DNA of 41,511 bases from an uncultured Acidimicrobiia bacterium. Lineage in GTDB: Bacteria; Actinomycetota; Acidimicrobiia; Acidimicrobiales; CAIXPF01. Below, in pieces: positions 1 through 7,321 of the stretch (position 1 is the stretch's first letter; every line of letters begins with the position of its first letter). The DNA is taken from the NCBI GenBank assembly GCA_903921205.1, contig CAIXPF010000058.1, positions 1-41,511 on the forward strand, read 5' to 3'. A program made the translations under genes and the position numbers. The notes beneath the pieces were generated by a model, which did no database searches, was not told the DNA's origin, and saw nothing but the letters and a program-made list of their open reading frames with translations.

Positions 1-1
1 C

Positions 2-136
2 GACGACTCCGAGGACGACGAGGAGTACGAGGAAGAAGAGTCCGACGACGACTCCGAGGACGACGAGGAGTACGAGGAAGAAGAGTCCGACGACGACTCC
101 GAGGACGACGAGGAGTACGAGGAAGAAGAGTCCGAG
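2..136 (+). repeat. 45-bp in-frame tandem repeat (about 3 copies)
   Basis: Near-identical 45-bp units follow one another from the window edge to about 136 and encode the acidic 15-residue repeat. The array probably continues upstream of the window. The copies show no synonymous divergence, which indicates recent expansion or slippage. Confidence 0.85.
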
Positions 137-175
137 GAGGAGTACGAGGAAGAGGCCGGCGACGAGGACGAATAG
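2..175 (+). CDS. C-terminal end of a highly acidic repeat protein (partial)
   Basis: Only the last 57 codons and the TAG stop (173-175) lie in the window. The tail is almost entirely Asp and Glu with regularly spaced Ser and Tyr. It is built from a 15-residue unit (DDDSEDDEEYEEEES) repeated about three times from a perfect 45-bp DNA repeat, then ends in a diverged unit and AGDEDE. The 45-bp period keeps the frame, which supports real coding. Such tails occur on nucleic-acid-associated proteins, chaperone-like proteins and secreted cation-binding proteins. The body of the protein is outside the window, so no function is assigned. Confidence 0.75.
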   Translation, partial: DDSEDDEEYEEEESDDDSEDDEEYEEEESDDDSEDDEEYEEEESEEEYEEEAGDEDE

Positions 176-250
176 GTCGGGCAGTGTCCCGGTGCCGGCT
201 TGCCGGTCGGTACCGGGACACTCGCCGCGTCCGGCCGGGTAGCACGGGGG

Positions 251-325
251 GACGACCGTGGTCGAGCATCACGGGAGGGACGACCGTGGTCGAGCATCAC
301 GGGAGGGACGACCGTGGTCGGGCAT
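251..325 (+). repeat. 28-bp direct repeat x3 with internal dyads, upstream of MFS gene
   Basis: Two full 28-bp copies start at 251 and 279, and a partial third starts at 307. Each holds the dyad CGACC-GT-GGTCG (253-264, 281-292, 309-320). The period is not a multiple of three, so the array is unlikely to be coding. It ends 14 nt before the MFS start at 340 and could be a set of operator sites. Confidence 0.7.
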
Positions 326-339
326 GGAAGACTGCGTCG

Positions 340-1521
340 ATGCGAGGCCTGTACCTGGTTGCCGCGGTGACGATGGCCGGCGTGAGCTCGGTGTTCGCCC
401 TGCTCGCCGAACTGCAACAGCGCTACGACCTGCCGACGGCCAGCCTCGGCTGGATCGGCGGGGCGGCGTTCGCCGCCGCCCTGGTCACCCAGCTGTCGAT
501 CGCCCGCTACGCAGACCGGGGCTATGCGCGGCTGGTGCTGCGCATCGGCGTGACCGCCGCCGGGGTCGGGCTTCTGTGGTTCGCCGTGGCCACCGAGCTG
601 TGGCAGTTCGTGGCGGCACGGGCGTTGCTGGGCGCCGGGGTCGGCATGCTGGTACCGCCGGCCCGGCGGGCCATCCTGCTCACCTCGAGCGGGAACCAGG
701 GCGAACGGCTCGGCACGTTCTACGCGGCGTACCTGGCCGGCTTCGTGTTCGGGCCGCCGTTGGCCGGGGCACTCACCGTGCTCACCGATGTCCGGGTGCC
801 CTTCGCCGTGCTCGGCGCTGCGGTGCTGGCCATGCTGATCCCGGTGGCCCGCATCGACATGCCCGAGGCCGACCCGACGGAGCGGCCGGTGGCGAAGTCC
901 GACAAGCGGGTCATGCGCCGGCTGATCGTGGACCGACGGATCATCGCCGCGATCCTGGTCATCGTCTCGTTCCGCTACTCCATCGGCGTGTTCGAGCCGT
1001 TGTGGGCCATCCACCTCGACCGGTTGGGGGCCTCCACCATGGTCGTCACCCTGTCCCTCACCGGCTTCGCCCTGCCGATGCTGCTGGTGGCCCGGCGGGC
1101 CGGCGCGCTGTCGGACCGCTACGGCCCGCGGTTCACCTCGATCGTGTCGGCGCTGGTCACCGTGCCGCTGATGGCGTCCTACGGCTATCTCACGTCGATC
1201 CCGATGATCGTGTTCCTGGTGATCCCGCAGGGACTCGCCGAGGCCGTCCAGTCGCCGGGGACCCAGGCGGCGCTCGCCGACGCCGCCCCGAAACGGGACG
1301 CCGCATCGGCGCAGGGGCTCGGCGAGGCCGCCGGATCGGCCGCTGCGGCACTCGGTGCGCTCACCGCAGCGCCGTTGTACGCCTGGGCCGGTGCCGGCCC
1401 GGCGTGGGCGCTCGCCGGCGCGGTCATGCTCGCCCTGCTGACCACCAGCACGCTGCTCGACCGGCCGGCCCGGCCGCGCCGCAGCGGCCGCGCCGCCCAG
1501 GAGGCCGAGGCGCCGGCCTGA
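340..1521 (+). CDS. MFS transporter (12-TM type)
   Basis: A 393-residue integral membrane protein with the size and hydrophobic pattern of a 12-helix major facilitator. The loop between helices 2 and 3 carries RYADRGYARLVLR, a degenerate motif A. A second similar loop, ALSDRYGPR, lies in the C-terminal half, as expected for the duplicated MFS fold. The reading frame stays open back to 184, but that stretch runs through the 28-bp repeats and looks non-coding. ATG 340 is preceded by GGAAG (326-330) at 9 nt and starts directly with the first helix. The C-terminus is Arg/Ala-rich and cytosolic. The substrate cannot be told; drug or metabolite efflux is the usual role. It converges with the lyase gene at 1559. 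Confidence 0.85.
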   Translation: MRGLYLVAAVTMAGVSSVFALLAELQQRYDLPTASLGWIGGAAFAAALVTQLSIARYADRGYARLVLRIGVTAAGVGLLWFAVATELWQFVAARALLGAGVGMLVPPARRAILLTSSGNQGERLGTFYAAYLAGFVFGPPLAGALTVLTDVRVPFAVLGAAVLAMLIPVARIDMPEADPTERPVAKSDKRVMRRLIVDRRIIAAILVIVSFRYSIGVFEPLWAIHLDRLGASTMVVTLSLTGFALPMLLVARRAGALSDRYGPRFTSIVSALVTVPLMASYGYLTSIPMIVFLVIPQGLAEAVQSPGTQAALADAAPKRDAASAQGLGEAAGSAAAALGALTAAPLYAWAGAGPAWALAGAVMLALLTTSTLLDRPARPRRSGRAAQEAEAPA

Positions 1522-1540
1522 GCCCACGGGGTGACCGGCC

Positions 1541-1571
1541 GGTCAGCCGGTCAGCCGGTCAGCCGGTCAGC
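1541..1571. repeat. 8-bp tandem repeat (GGTCAGCC, 3.9 copies) at convergent gene ends
   Basis: GGTCAGCC repeats from 1541 to 1571 and overlaps the last codons and stop (1559-1561) of the minus-strand lyase gene. Just before it, GACCGGCCGGTC (1532-1543) is a perfect 12-bp palindrome. The 37-bp gap between the two convergent stops consists largely of this sequence, which might serve as a bidirectional terminator. There is no T-run. Confidence 0.75.
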
Positions 1572-2644
1572 GCGCTGCCGGGCTGCCACGGGGCGATCTG
1601 GCCCTCGTACACCGACGGGCCCTTGCGGAAGTGTGCGGCCTCCTCGAGCGTCTCGATGAAGGGCATGTCGACCGGGTAGACCCGATCGGCACGGGGTCGT
1701 GGGCCGGCCTTGGAGACATGGCCCCACAGCGAGTGCCCGACGATCTCCTCCGCGATCCAGGCTGCCTCGATCAGCTTGTCGAGGTCGTAACCGGTCTCGA
1801 TGCCCATCTCGTGGCACAGGTCCACGAAGTCCTCGGTCGGCACGTGACCGGCCGAACGGCCGTTGCCGCAATACGGACAGCCGCCCATGCCACCGATCGA
1901 CGTGTCGAACTCGGTGACCCCGAGCAGCAACGCCTCGTAGTAGCTGGCGATGGTCGCCCCGCGCGAGTTGTGCAGGTGCAGGTGGAACGTCTCGATCTCC
2001 GGCCAACGCTCGCGCACCGACTCGATGGTCTCGCGCACCTGGTGGGGCACGTTCCAGCCCATGGCGTCGGACAACGACAGGCGACCCACCTCGAAACCGG
2101 CGTCGTGCCAGGCGTCCACCATGCGCTCGACGAAGCCGAGCCGTTGCTCCAACGAGAACGGCCCCTCGAAGTTCGACCCGAACGGGCTGCCCAAGGTGAC
2201 CGCCCCGCGCTCGACACCTGCCCGGCGGGCGGCCGTGATGGTGCCCTCCATGGCGGCGAGCTGCTGGGCCTGGGTCCGGTTGTAGTTGCGGCGGGCGAAG
2301 GAGTCGCACACCTCGACGTGGGTGCTGTAGTGCCGGGTACGCACGTCGATCTTCGGATAGAACCGGTCGGCCCGCTCGAAGCCGACCTGGTTGAAGATCG
2401 CCGCGGTGTAGCGGATGCCGGGCTTGGGCACGAAGCGCTCGGCGAGCTCCTCGATCTCGGCCATCGACGGCGTCCACTTCGGGTGCGCGAACGAGCCGAT
2501 CGAGATGACCTTGGCCCCGGTCTCACCGAGGGCGTCGAGCAGGCGCAGCTTGGCCTCGACCGGGATGGTTGCGCTCTCGATCTGCAAGCCCTCCCGCATC
2601 GAGTCGTCGGTGATGGTCACCCGTTGCGGCCATGTCCTGCTCAT
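1559..2644 (-). CDS. HMG-CoA-lyase-like (HMGL/DRE-TIM) aldolase-type enzyme
   Basis: A 361-residue enzyme of the HMGL-like TIM-barrel family, which cleaves or forms C-C bonds next to a CoA thioester or 2-oxo acid using a divalent metal. The N-terminal strand carries TDDSMREGLQ (residues 12-21), the counterpart of the DxxxRDGxQ active-site motif, with Arg17 and Gln21 present. A metal-site motif HLHLHNSRG follows in the second half. Further on, GGMGGCPYCGNG matches the cysteine-containing HMG-CoA lyase signature GGLGGCPYA. The protein is longer than typical lyases (about 300 residues). ATG 2644 has AGGGGG 6 nt upstream. It is transcribed divergently from the MOSC gene. 3-hydroxy-3-methylglutaryl-CoA or a related acyl-CoA is the likely substrate, but the exact one is not determined. 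Confidence 0.82.
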   Translation of the reverse strand: MSRTWPQRVTITDDSMREGLQIESATIPVEAKLRLLDALGETGAKVISIGSFAHPKWTPSMAEIEELAERFVPKPGIRYTAAIFNQVGFERADRFYPKIDVRTRHYSTHVEVCDSFARRNYNRTQAQQLAAMEGTITAARRAGVERGAVTLGSPFGSNFEGPFSLEQRLGFVERMVDAWHDAGFEVGRLSLSDAMGWNVPHQVRETIESVRERWPEIETFHLHLHNSRGATIASYYEALLLGVTEFDTSIGGMGGCPYCGNGRSAGHVPTEDFVDLCHEMGIETGYDLDKLIEAAWIAEEIVGHSLWGHVSKAGPRPRADRVYPVDMPFIETLEEAAHFRKGPSVYEGQIAPWQPGSALTG

Positions 2645-2672
2645 CGCGTACCCCCTGGTTCGTCCGCTGTGC

Positions 2673-2678
2673 AGCGTA
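2673..2678 (-). promoter_or_regulatory. -10 element for HMGL-like gene
   Basis: TACGCT on the minus strand lies about 29 nt before the lyase start, giving a leader of roughly 22 nt that contains the AGGGGG ribosome site. It lies in the 89-bp divergent region shared with the MOSC gene. Confidence 0.4.
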
Positions 2679-2721
2679 GGCCGAACCGCACCGTGGCGGG
2701 ACCGGTGACGCGACCGGCGGG

Positions 2722-2727
2722 TAGGGT
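2722..2727 (+). promoter_or_regulatory. -10 element TAGGGT, leaderless start of MOSC gene
   Basis: TAGGGT ends 6 nt before ATG 2734, so transcription would start at or next to the start codon. No ribosome site precedes the ATG, in agreement with a leaderless mRNA. Confidence 0.6.
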
Positions 2728-2733
2728 TCGGCC

Positions 2734-3600
2734 ATGACGACCGGAGTTCTCAGCGCCCTGCACATCCACCCGGTGAAGTCCTGCCGACGGATCGAGCTCG
2801 CCGAGGCCACCGTGTCCGCCTGCGGGCTCGCCGGCGACCGTGAATGGCAGATCGTCGATGCCGGCGGCGGGGCCGTCACCCAACGCCAGCACCGGGTGCT
2901 GGCCACCATCACCCCGGCACTGATCGAGGGTGGCCTCCGCCTGTCGGCACCCGGGGCGGGCCACGTCGACGTGGCCCGACCCACCGCCAACGACCGCACC
3001 GCGACCGCGCTGCTCGGCGACGAGGTGGCCGTCGGCGATGCCGGCGACGAGGTGGCGGCCTGGCTGAGCGGGGTGATCGGCGAGCCGTGCCGGCTCGTGG
3101 CCCTGACCGACCCCGACACCCGCCACATCCGCCTGGTGCGCACCCAACCGGTCACCTTCGTCGACGCCGCCCCGGTGCTGGTGGCCAACAACGCCTCGCT
3201 GGCCGACCTGCAGCGACGGGCGAGCGAACCATTCGGTATGGAACGGTTCCGGCCCAACCTGGTGCTCGACACCGACCAGCCGTGGGCCGAGGACACCTGG
3301 CAGGCCTTCTCGGTGGGTGCCGCCGAGCTCGAGGCGTTGCTGCCCTGGCCACGTTGCACCGTGCCCCAGATCGACCAGGACAGCGCCGAACGGTCCAAGG
3401 AGCCTGCGCTGGTGCTGCGGGCCCACCGTTGGTGCAGCTCGGCGCCGACGCTGTCCCGCGGCCTGCAGGCCGTGGTGCAGGGCAACGCCCTGTTCGGCAT
3501 GGCCGCCACCATCGGCGCCGCCGGCACGGTGCTGCGCATCGGCGACACGCTGTCGGTGCGACGCAGCGGCGACCCCCTGATCGCCCCGCCCGCACCCTGA
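2734..3600 (+). CDS. MOSC-domain molybdenum-cofactor protein (YcbX/mARC-like)
   Basis: A 288-residue protein with the two-part layout of YcbX and mARC. An N-terminal beta-barrel (about 1-110) begins with LHIHPVKSCR and has GDREWQIVD. A MOSC domain (about 140-288) contains MERFRPNLVLD, AEDTW and PWPRC. Such proteins bind molybdenum cofactor and reduce N-hydroxylated compounds using a separate electron donor. The family usually has C-x-R-C at the cofactor site. Here the first Cys is replaced by Trp (W206), while Cys208, which aligns with the molybdenum ligand of human mARC1, is kept. The next gene starts 14 nt after the stop, so it may share a transcript with the oxidoreductase. Confidence 0.83.
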   Translation: MTTGVLSALHIHPVKSCRRIELAEATVSACGLAGDREWQIVDAGGGAVTQRQHRVLATITPALIEGGLRLSAPGAGHVDVARPTANDRTATALLGDEVAVGDAGDEVAAWLSGVIGEPCRLVALTDPDTRHIRLVRTQPVTFVDAAPVLVANNASLADLQRRASEPFGMERFRPNLVLDTDQPWAEDTWQAFSVGAAELEALLPWPRCTVPQIDQDSAERSKEPALVLRAHRWCSSAPTLSRGLQAVVQGNALFGMAATIGAAGTVLRIGDTLSVRRSGDPLIAPPAP

Positions 3601-3614
3601 ACGGGCCCGTCGCC

Positions 3615-6600
3615 ATGAACCTGCGCAACCCACCGGGGACCGGGCACGAGAACACGATGCGTCCCGGCGCACCGTCCGGCGAGGAACCGACGGGGCGGCC
3701 GGCACCGGCGTCGGTCCGCCTCGAGGACCGCTACACGGTTGACGACCGGCCCGTCTACCTCACCGGCAGCCAGGCGCTGGTCCGCCTCGTCCTCGAGCAG
3801 GCCCGCCGCGACCGCAGCGCCGGGCAGCGGATCGGCAACTTCGTCACCGGGTACCCCGGGTCCCCGCTCGGCGGCTACGACACCGCGTTGAGCGGCGCCC
3901 GCAGCCACCTCGACCGTTACGGCATCGTGCATCGACCGGCCATGAACGAGGAACTCGCCGCCACCTCGCTGTGGGGGACGCAGATGATCGAGTCCTCCGA
4001 GCAACGGACCGTCGACGGGGTCAACGGGTTCTGGTACGGCAAGGGCCCGGGCATGGACCGCGCCGGCGATGCCATCCACCTCGGCGCGTTCGCCGGCACC
4101 TCGACCCTCGGTGCGGTCACGCTGCTGTCCGGCGAGGACCACGAGGCCAAGAGCTCCTCCGCACCGTTCCAGCAAGAATGGGCGTTCGTCCACCACGGCA
4201 TCCCGCTGCTGTACCCGTCATCGGTCGCCGAGTTCGTCACGTTGGGCCTGCACGCGGTGGCCCTGTCGCGCTTCAGCGGCCTGTGGACCGGCCTGAAGCT
4301 GGTCGGACCGCTCTGCGACGGCGGCGAGACCTTCACCGTCGCCGACGTACTGCCCGGTATCTCGCTGCCGGAGGTCACCATCGCCGGCCGGCCCTTCGAG
4401 AAGAAGACCGACTTCCGCTTCTTCCCGGGCCTGAACATCGAGACCGAACGGCAGATCTACGAGGAACGCCACCCCGCCGCAGTCGCCTACCTCGAGGCCA
4501 ACGGACTCAACCGGATCACCGTGTCGGGCGCGCAGGACCGCATCGGCATCGCCGCCGCCGGCAAGAACTACGCCGATCTGGCCCAGGCGCTGGAGAACCT
4601 CGGCCTGCCCGACGACGAGCTGCGCCGGCTGGGGATCCGTCTGTTCAAGGTCGGCGCGCTCTACCCCACCACCCCGGCTGCATTCGCCGCCTTCACCGAG
4701 GGACTGGCGCGGATCGTGGTGGTGGAGGACAAGCGCGGCTTCCTCGAGGGAGTCTGCCGGGAGGCCCTCTCCCGACAGGGCCGGGCCATCCCCGTCGAGG
4801 GCAAGCGGACCCTGGCGGACCGCCCGCTGTTCCCGGTACAGGGTGCCATGGACGCCGACATCGTCAGCACCGTGCTCGGCCCGTGGTTGGCCGAACAGCT
4901 CGCAGCCGGCGATCCGGCACGGGACCGTATCGACGCCGAACTGTCACGCCTGCGCGCTGCGAGCCGCACGAAGATCGAACTGACCCCGAAGCGGACCCCC
5001 AACTTCTGCTCCGGCTGTCCGCACAACACGTCGACCCAGGCGCTGGACGGCCAGACCGTCTGGGGTTCGCCGGGCTGCCACATCATCGCGTCGGTCATCG
5101 AGAACGACCCGCGACACGTCAGCGCCGCCACCCAGTACGGCGGTGAGGGTCTGCCCTGGATCGGTCTGTCACCGTTCACCGGGGAGCGACACCGCACCCA
5201 GAACGTCGGCGACGGATCGTTGTTCCACTCCAGCTACCTCAACATCCGTTACGCCGTGGACGCCGGCGTCGACATCACCTACAAGATCCTCTACAACGGC
5301 GCGATCGCCAACACCGGAGCCCAGGTCCCCGTCGGCCAGCGCAGCGTGCGCGACCTCATGGGCCTGCTCGAGCTCGACGGCGTGGCCCATGTCGCCCTCA
5401 TCACCAAGTCCCCCGAGCACCACGACCGTCGCAGCCTCGGCCCACGGATGTCGGTGCACCCCGTGCAGGACTACGAACGGGTACTGCGCGACCTCGAGTC
5501 GACGCCCGGGGTGACGGTGTTCATCTACGACGAGATGTGCGCCAACGAACGGCGCCGGCAGCGCAAGCGGGGCACGTTCCCCGCAGCCCGGCGGCTGGTG
5601 GTCATCAACCCCGCGGTCTGCGACAACTGCGGCGACTGCGGGAAGGTCTCCAACTGCATGTCGCTGCAGAAGATCGACACCCCGCTCGGACCGAAGACCC
5701 ACGTCCACCAGTCCTCGTGCAACCAGGACGAGTCGTGCCTACGGGGCAACTGTCCCTCGTTCCTCACCGTCGAGGTCGACGACAGCACCGCCCTGCGGCG
5801 GCCCGACCTGCCCGCCATCGCCGCCGACAGCCTGCCCGGCCCGGTCGCCCCGCCCGATCTGTCCACGCCGTTCCGCATCTACGCCCCCGGCGTCGGTGGT
5901 ACCGGGGTGATCACCGCCAACGCCTTGTTGGCGTGGGCGGCACTCATCGACGGCCACCGGGTCAAGAGCTTCGATCTGACCGGCACGGCGCAGAAGTGGG
6001 GGCAGGTCCTCTCCAGCCTCGTCATCCACCGGGCCGGTACCGAGGCGGCTTCGAGCAAGGTGGGCATCGGCGCGGCCGACCTGTACCTGGCGCTCGATCC
6101 GATGGCGGCGTCGGACGAGACGAACCTGCAGCGTTGCAGCCGCACGCGCACCCGGGCGGTGATCAACACCGGCCTGCTGCCCAACGGCGAGATGACCCGC
6201 GACATCACCTACCAGGCACCGCTCGGACAGATGATCGGCAACGTCGAACGGGTCACCGACCCCCGGGCCAGGGTCTGCCTCGATGCCGGTGCACTGGCCG
6301 AGGCGTTCTTCGGCGACCATCTCGCCACCAACATGATCTGCATCGGCGCCGCCTACCAGGCCGGTCACCTGCCACTGTCGGCGGAGGCCGTCGAAGCTGC
6401 GATCGAGCTCAACGCCGTCGCCGTGGAGCAGAACCGCCAGGCCTTCCGCCTGGGCCGGCTGTACGTCGCCGACCCGGCACGCCTTGCGGCGCTGGCGGCA
6501 GCATCGTCGGGTGGGCCCGGCCGGCCGGCGCCGGTCCCGCCCGCCGAGGCGACCCTCGAGGCGCTCGTCGCCTACCGCCACGAGCAGCTCGTCGCCTACC

Positions 6601-7187
6601 AGGACCGGCGCCTGGCCGACCGCTACCGCGACCGGGTCCTGCAGGTGGCCGACGCCGAAGGCCGGGTCGTGCCCGGCCACGACGAGCTCGCCCGCACCGT
6701 GGCCGTCCAACTGCACCGCCTGCTCGCGTACAAGGACGAGTACGAGGTCGCCCGCCTGCACCTCGGCGCCGACGTGGACGATCTGCTCAGCGGTGAGTTC
6801 CGCCGCCACGGCAGCATCTCGTACCACCTCGAACCACCGATCCTCAAGGCCCTCGGCCGTCACGGCAAGATCGAGGTCGGCCCGTGGATGCGACCGGTGT
6901 TCCGCATTCTTGCCAAGGGCAAGGTCCTGCGCGGCAAGGCCGTGGACCCCTTCGGCCACGACGAGGTCCGCCGCAGCGAGCGACGGCTGATCGAGTGGTA
7001 CCAGGCACTGATCGACGAGGCCCTGACCCTGCTGAACCCCGGCAACCATGCCGCCGTGGTCGAGCTGCTCGCCACCGTCGATGCGGTCCGGGGCTTCGAC
7101 CGGGTCAAGCTCGCCAACATCGAGCGCGTCACCGAGCTGGTCGACCAGCGTCTCCACACCCTGCGGGCCGGCACCGGTTCGCCCTGA
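3615..7187 (+). CDS. Fused indolepyruvate:ferredoxin oxidoreductase
   Basis: A 1190-residue single-chain member of the 2-oxoacid:ferredoxin oxidoreductase family. It oxidatively decarboxylates arylpyruvates to arylacetyl-CoA using thiamine diphosphate and iron-sulfur clusters. The N-terminal half is IorA-like, with TGYPGSPLGGYD near residue 80 and CSGCPHN (Cys465, Cys468) before the TPP region around GDGSLFHSS. Around 663-714 a cysteine-rich segment (CDNCGDCGKVSNC, then SCNQDESCLRGNC) can hold Fe-S clusters. The gamma or IorB domain starts near 756 (YAPGVGGTGVITANAL). The last 200 residues are the all-helical C-terminal domain (DUF6537 type) typical of this long form in aerobic bacteria. The start could also be ATG 3657, as neither has a strong ribosome site. 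The DpgC-like gene downstream would use the same class of product. Confidence 0.9.
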   Translation: MNLRNPPGTGHENTMRPGAPSGEEPTGRPAPASVRLEDRYTVDDRPVYLTGSQALVRLVLEQARRDRSAGQRIGNFVTGYPGSPLGGYDTALSGARSHLDRYGIVHRPAMNEELAATSLWGTQMIESSEQRTVDGVNGFWYGKGPGMDRAGDAIHLGAFAGTSTLGAVTLLSGEDHEAKSSSAPFQQEWAFVHHGIPLLYPSSVAEFVTLGLHAVALSRFSGLWTGLKLVGPLCDGGETFTVADVLPGISLPEVTIAGRPFEKKTDFRFFPGLNIETERQIYEERHPAAVAYLEANGLNRITVSGAQDRIGIAAAGKNYADLAQALENLGLPDDELRRLGIRLFKVGALYPTTPAAFAAFTEGLARIVVVEDKRGFLEGVCREALSRQGRAIPVEGKRTLADRPLFPVQGAMDADIVSTVLGPWLAEQLAAGDPARDRIDAELSRLRAASRTKIELTPKRTPNFCSGCPHNTSTQALDGQTVWGSPGCHIIASVIENDPRHVSAATQYGGEGLPWIGLSPFTGERHRTQNVGDGSLFHSSYLNIRYAVDAGVDITYKILYNGAIANTGAQVPVGQRSVRDLMGLLELDGVAHVALITKSPEHHDRRSLGPRMSVHPVQDYERVLRDLESTPGVTVFIYDEMCANERRRQRKRGTFPAARRLVVINPAVCDNCGDCGKVSNCMSLQKIDTPLGPKTHVHQSSCNQDESCLRGNCPSFLTVEVDDSTALRRPDLPAIAADSLPGPVAPPDLSTPFRIYAPGVGGTGVITANALLAWAALIDGHRVKSFDLTGTAQKWGQVLSSLVIHRAGTEAASSKVGIGAADLYLALDPMAASDETNLQRCSRTRTRAVINTGLLPNGEMTRDITYQAPLGQMIGNVERVTDPRARVCLDAGALAEAFFGDHLATNMICIGAAYQAGHLPLSAEAVEAAIELNAVAVEQNRQAFRLGRLYVADPARLAALAAASSGGPGRPAPVPPAEATLEALVAYRHEQLVAYQDRRLADRYRDRVLQVADAEGRVVPGHDELARTVAVQLHRLLAYKDEYEVARLHLGADVDDLLSGEFRRHGSISYHLEPPILKALGRHGKIEVGPWMRPVFRILAKGKVLRGKAVDPFGHDEVRRSERRLIEWYQALIDEALTLLNPGNHAAVVELLATVDAVRGFDRVKLANIERVTELVDQRLHTLRAGTGSP

Positions 7188-7212
7188 GCCGAGGCCGCGC
7201 AGACACCACCGC

Positions 7213-7272
7213 GCCACCCCTTCCCCACTTCCCGCCCCTTCCCCACGCCACCCCTTCCCCACTTCCCGCCCC
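7213..7272 (+). repeat. 26-bp direct repeat, C-rich (G-rich on minus strand)
   Basis: The same 26-bp sequence occurs at 7213-7238 and 7247-7272 with a 34-bp period, inside the 134-bp gap between the oxidoreductase and the DpgC-like gene. The plus strand is almost free of G. The minus strand carries many runs of three or four G and could fold as G-quadruplexes on the template. Confidence 0.75.
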
Positions 7273-7321
7273 ACCCCTGCCCGGCAAGCGCCCGGGCCTG
7301 CGAACCCGACAGGAGCCTTCG

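Noticed and set aside
184-339. Extended N-terminus for the first MFS transporter
   Set aside because: The extra 52 residues cross a 28-bp repeat that does not keep frame, and the first membrane helix starts right after ATG 340, which has a ribosome site.
5739-7274. Minus-strand open frame opposite the oxidoreductase C-terminus
   Set aside because: No recognisable domain, low-complexity composition, and complete overlap with a conserved gene.
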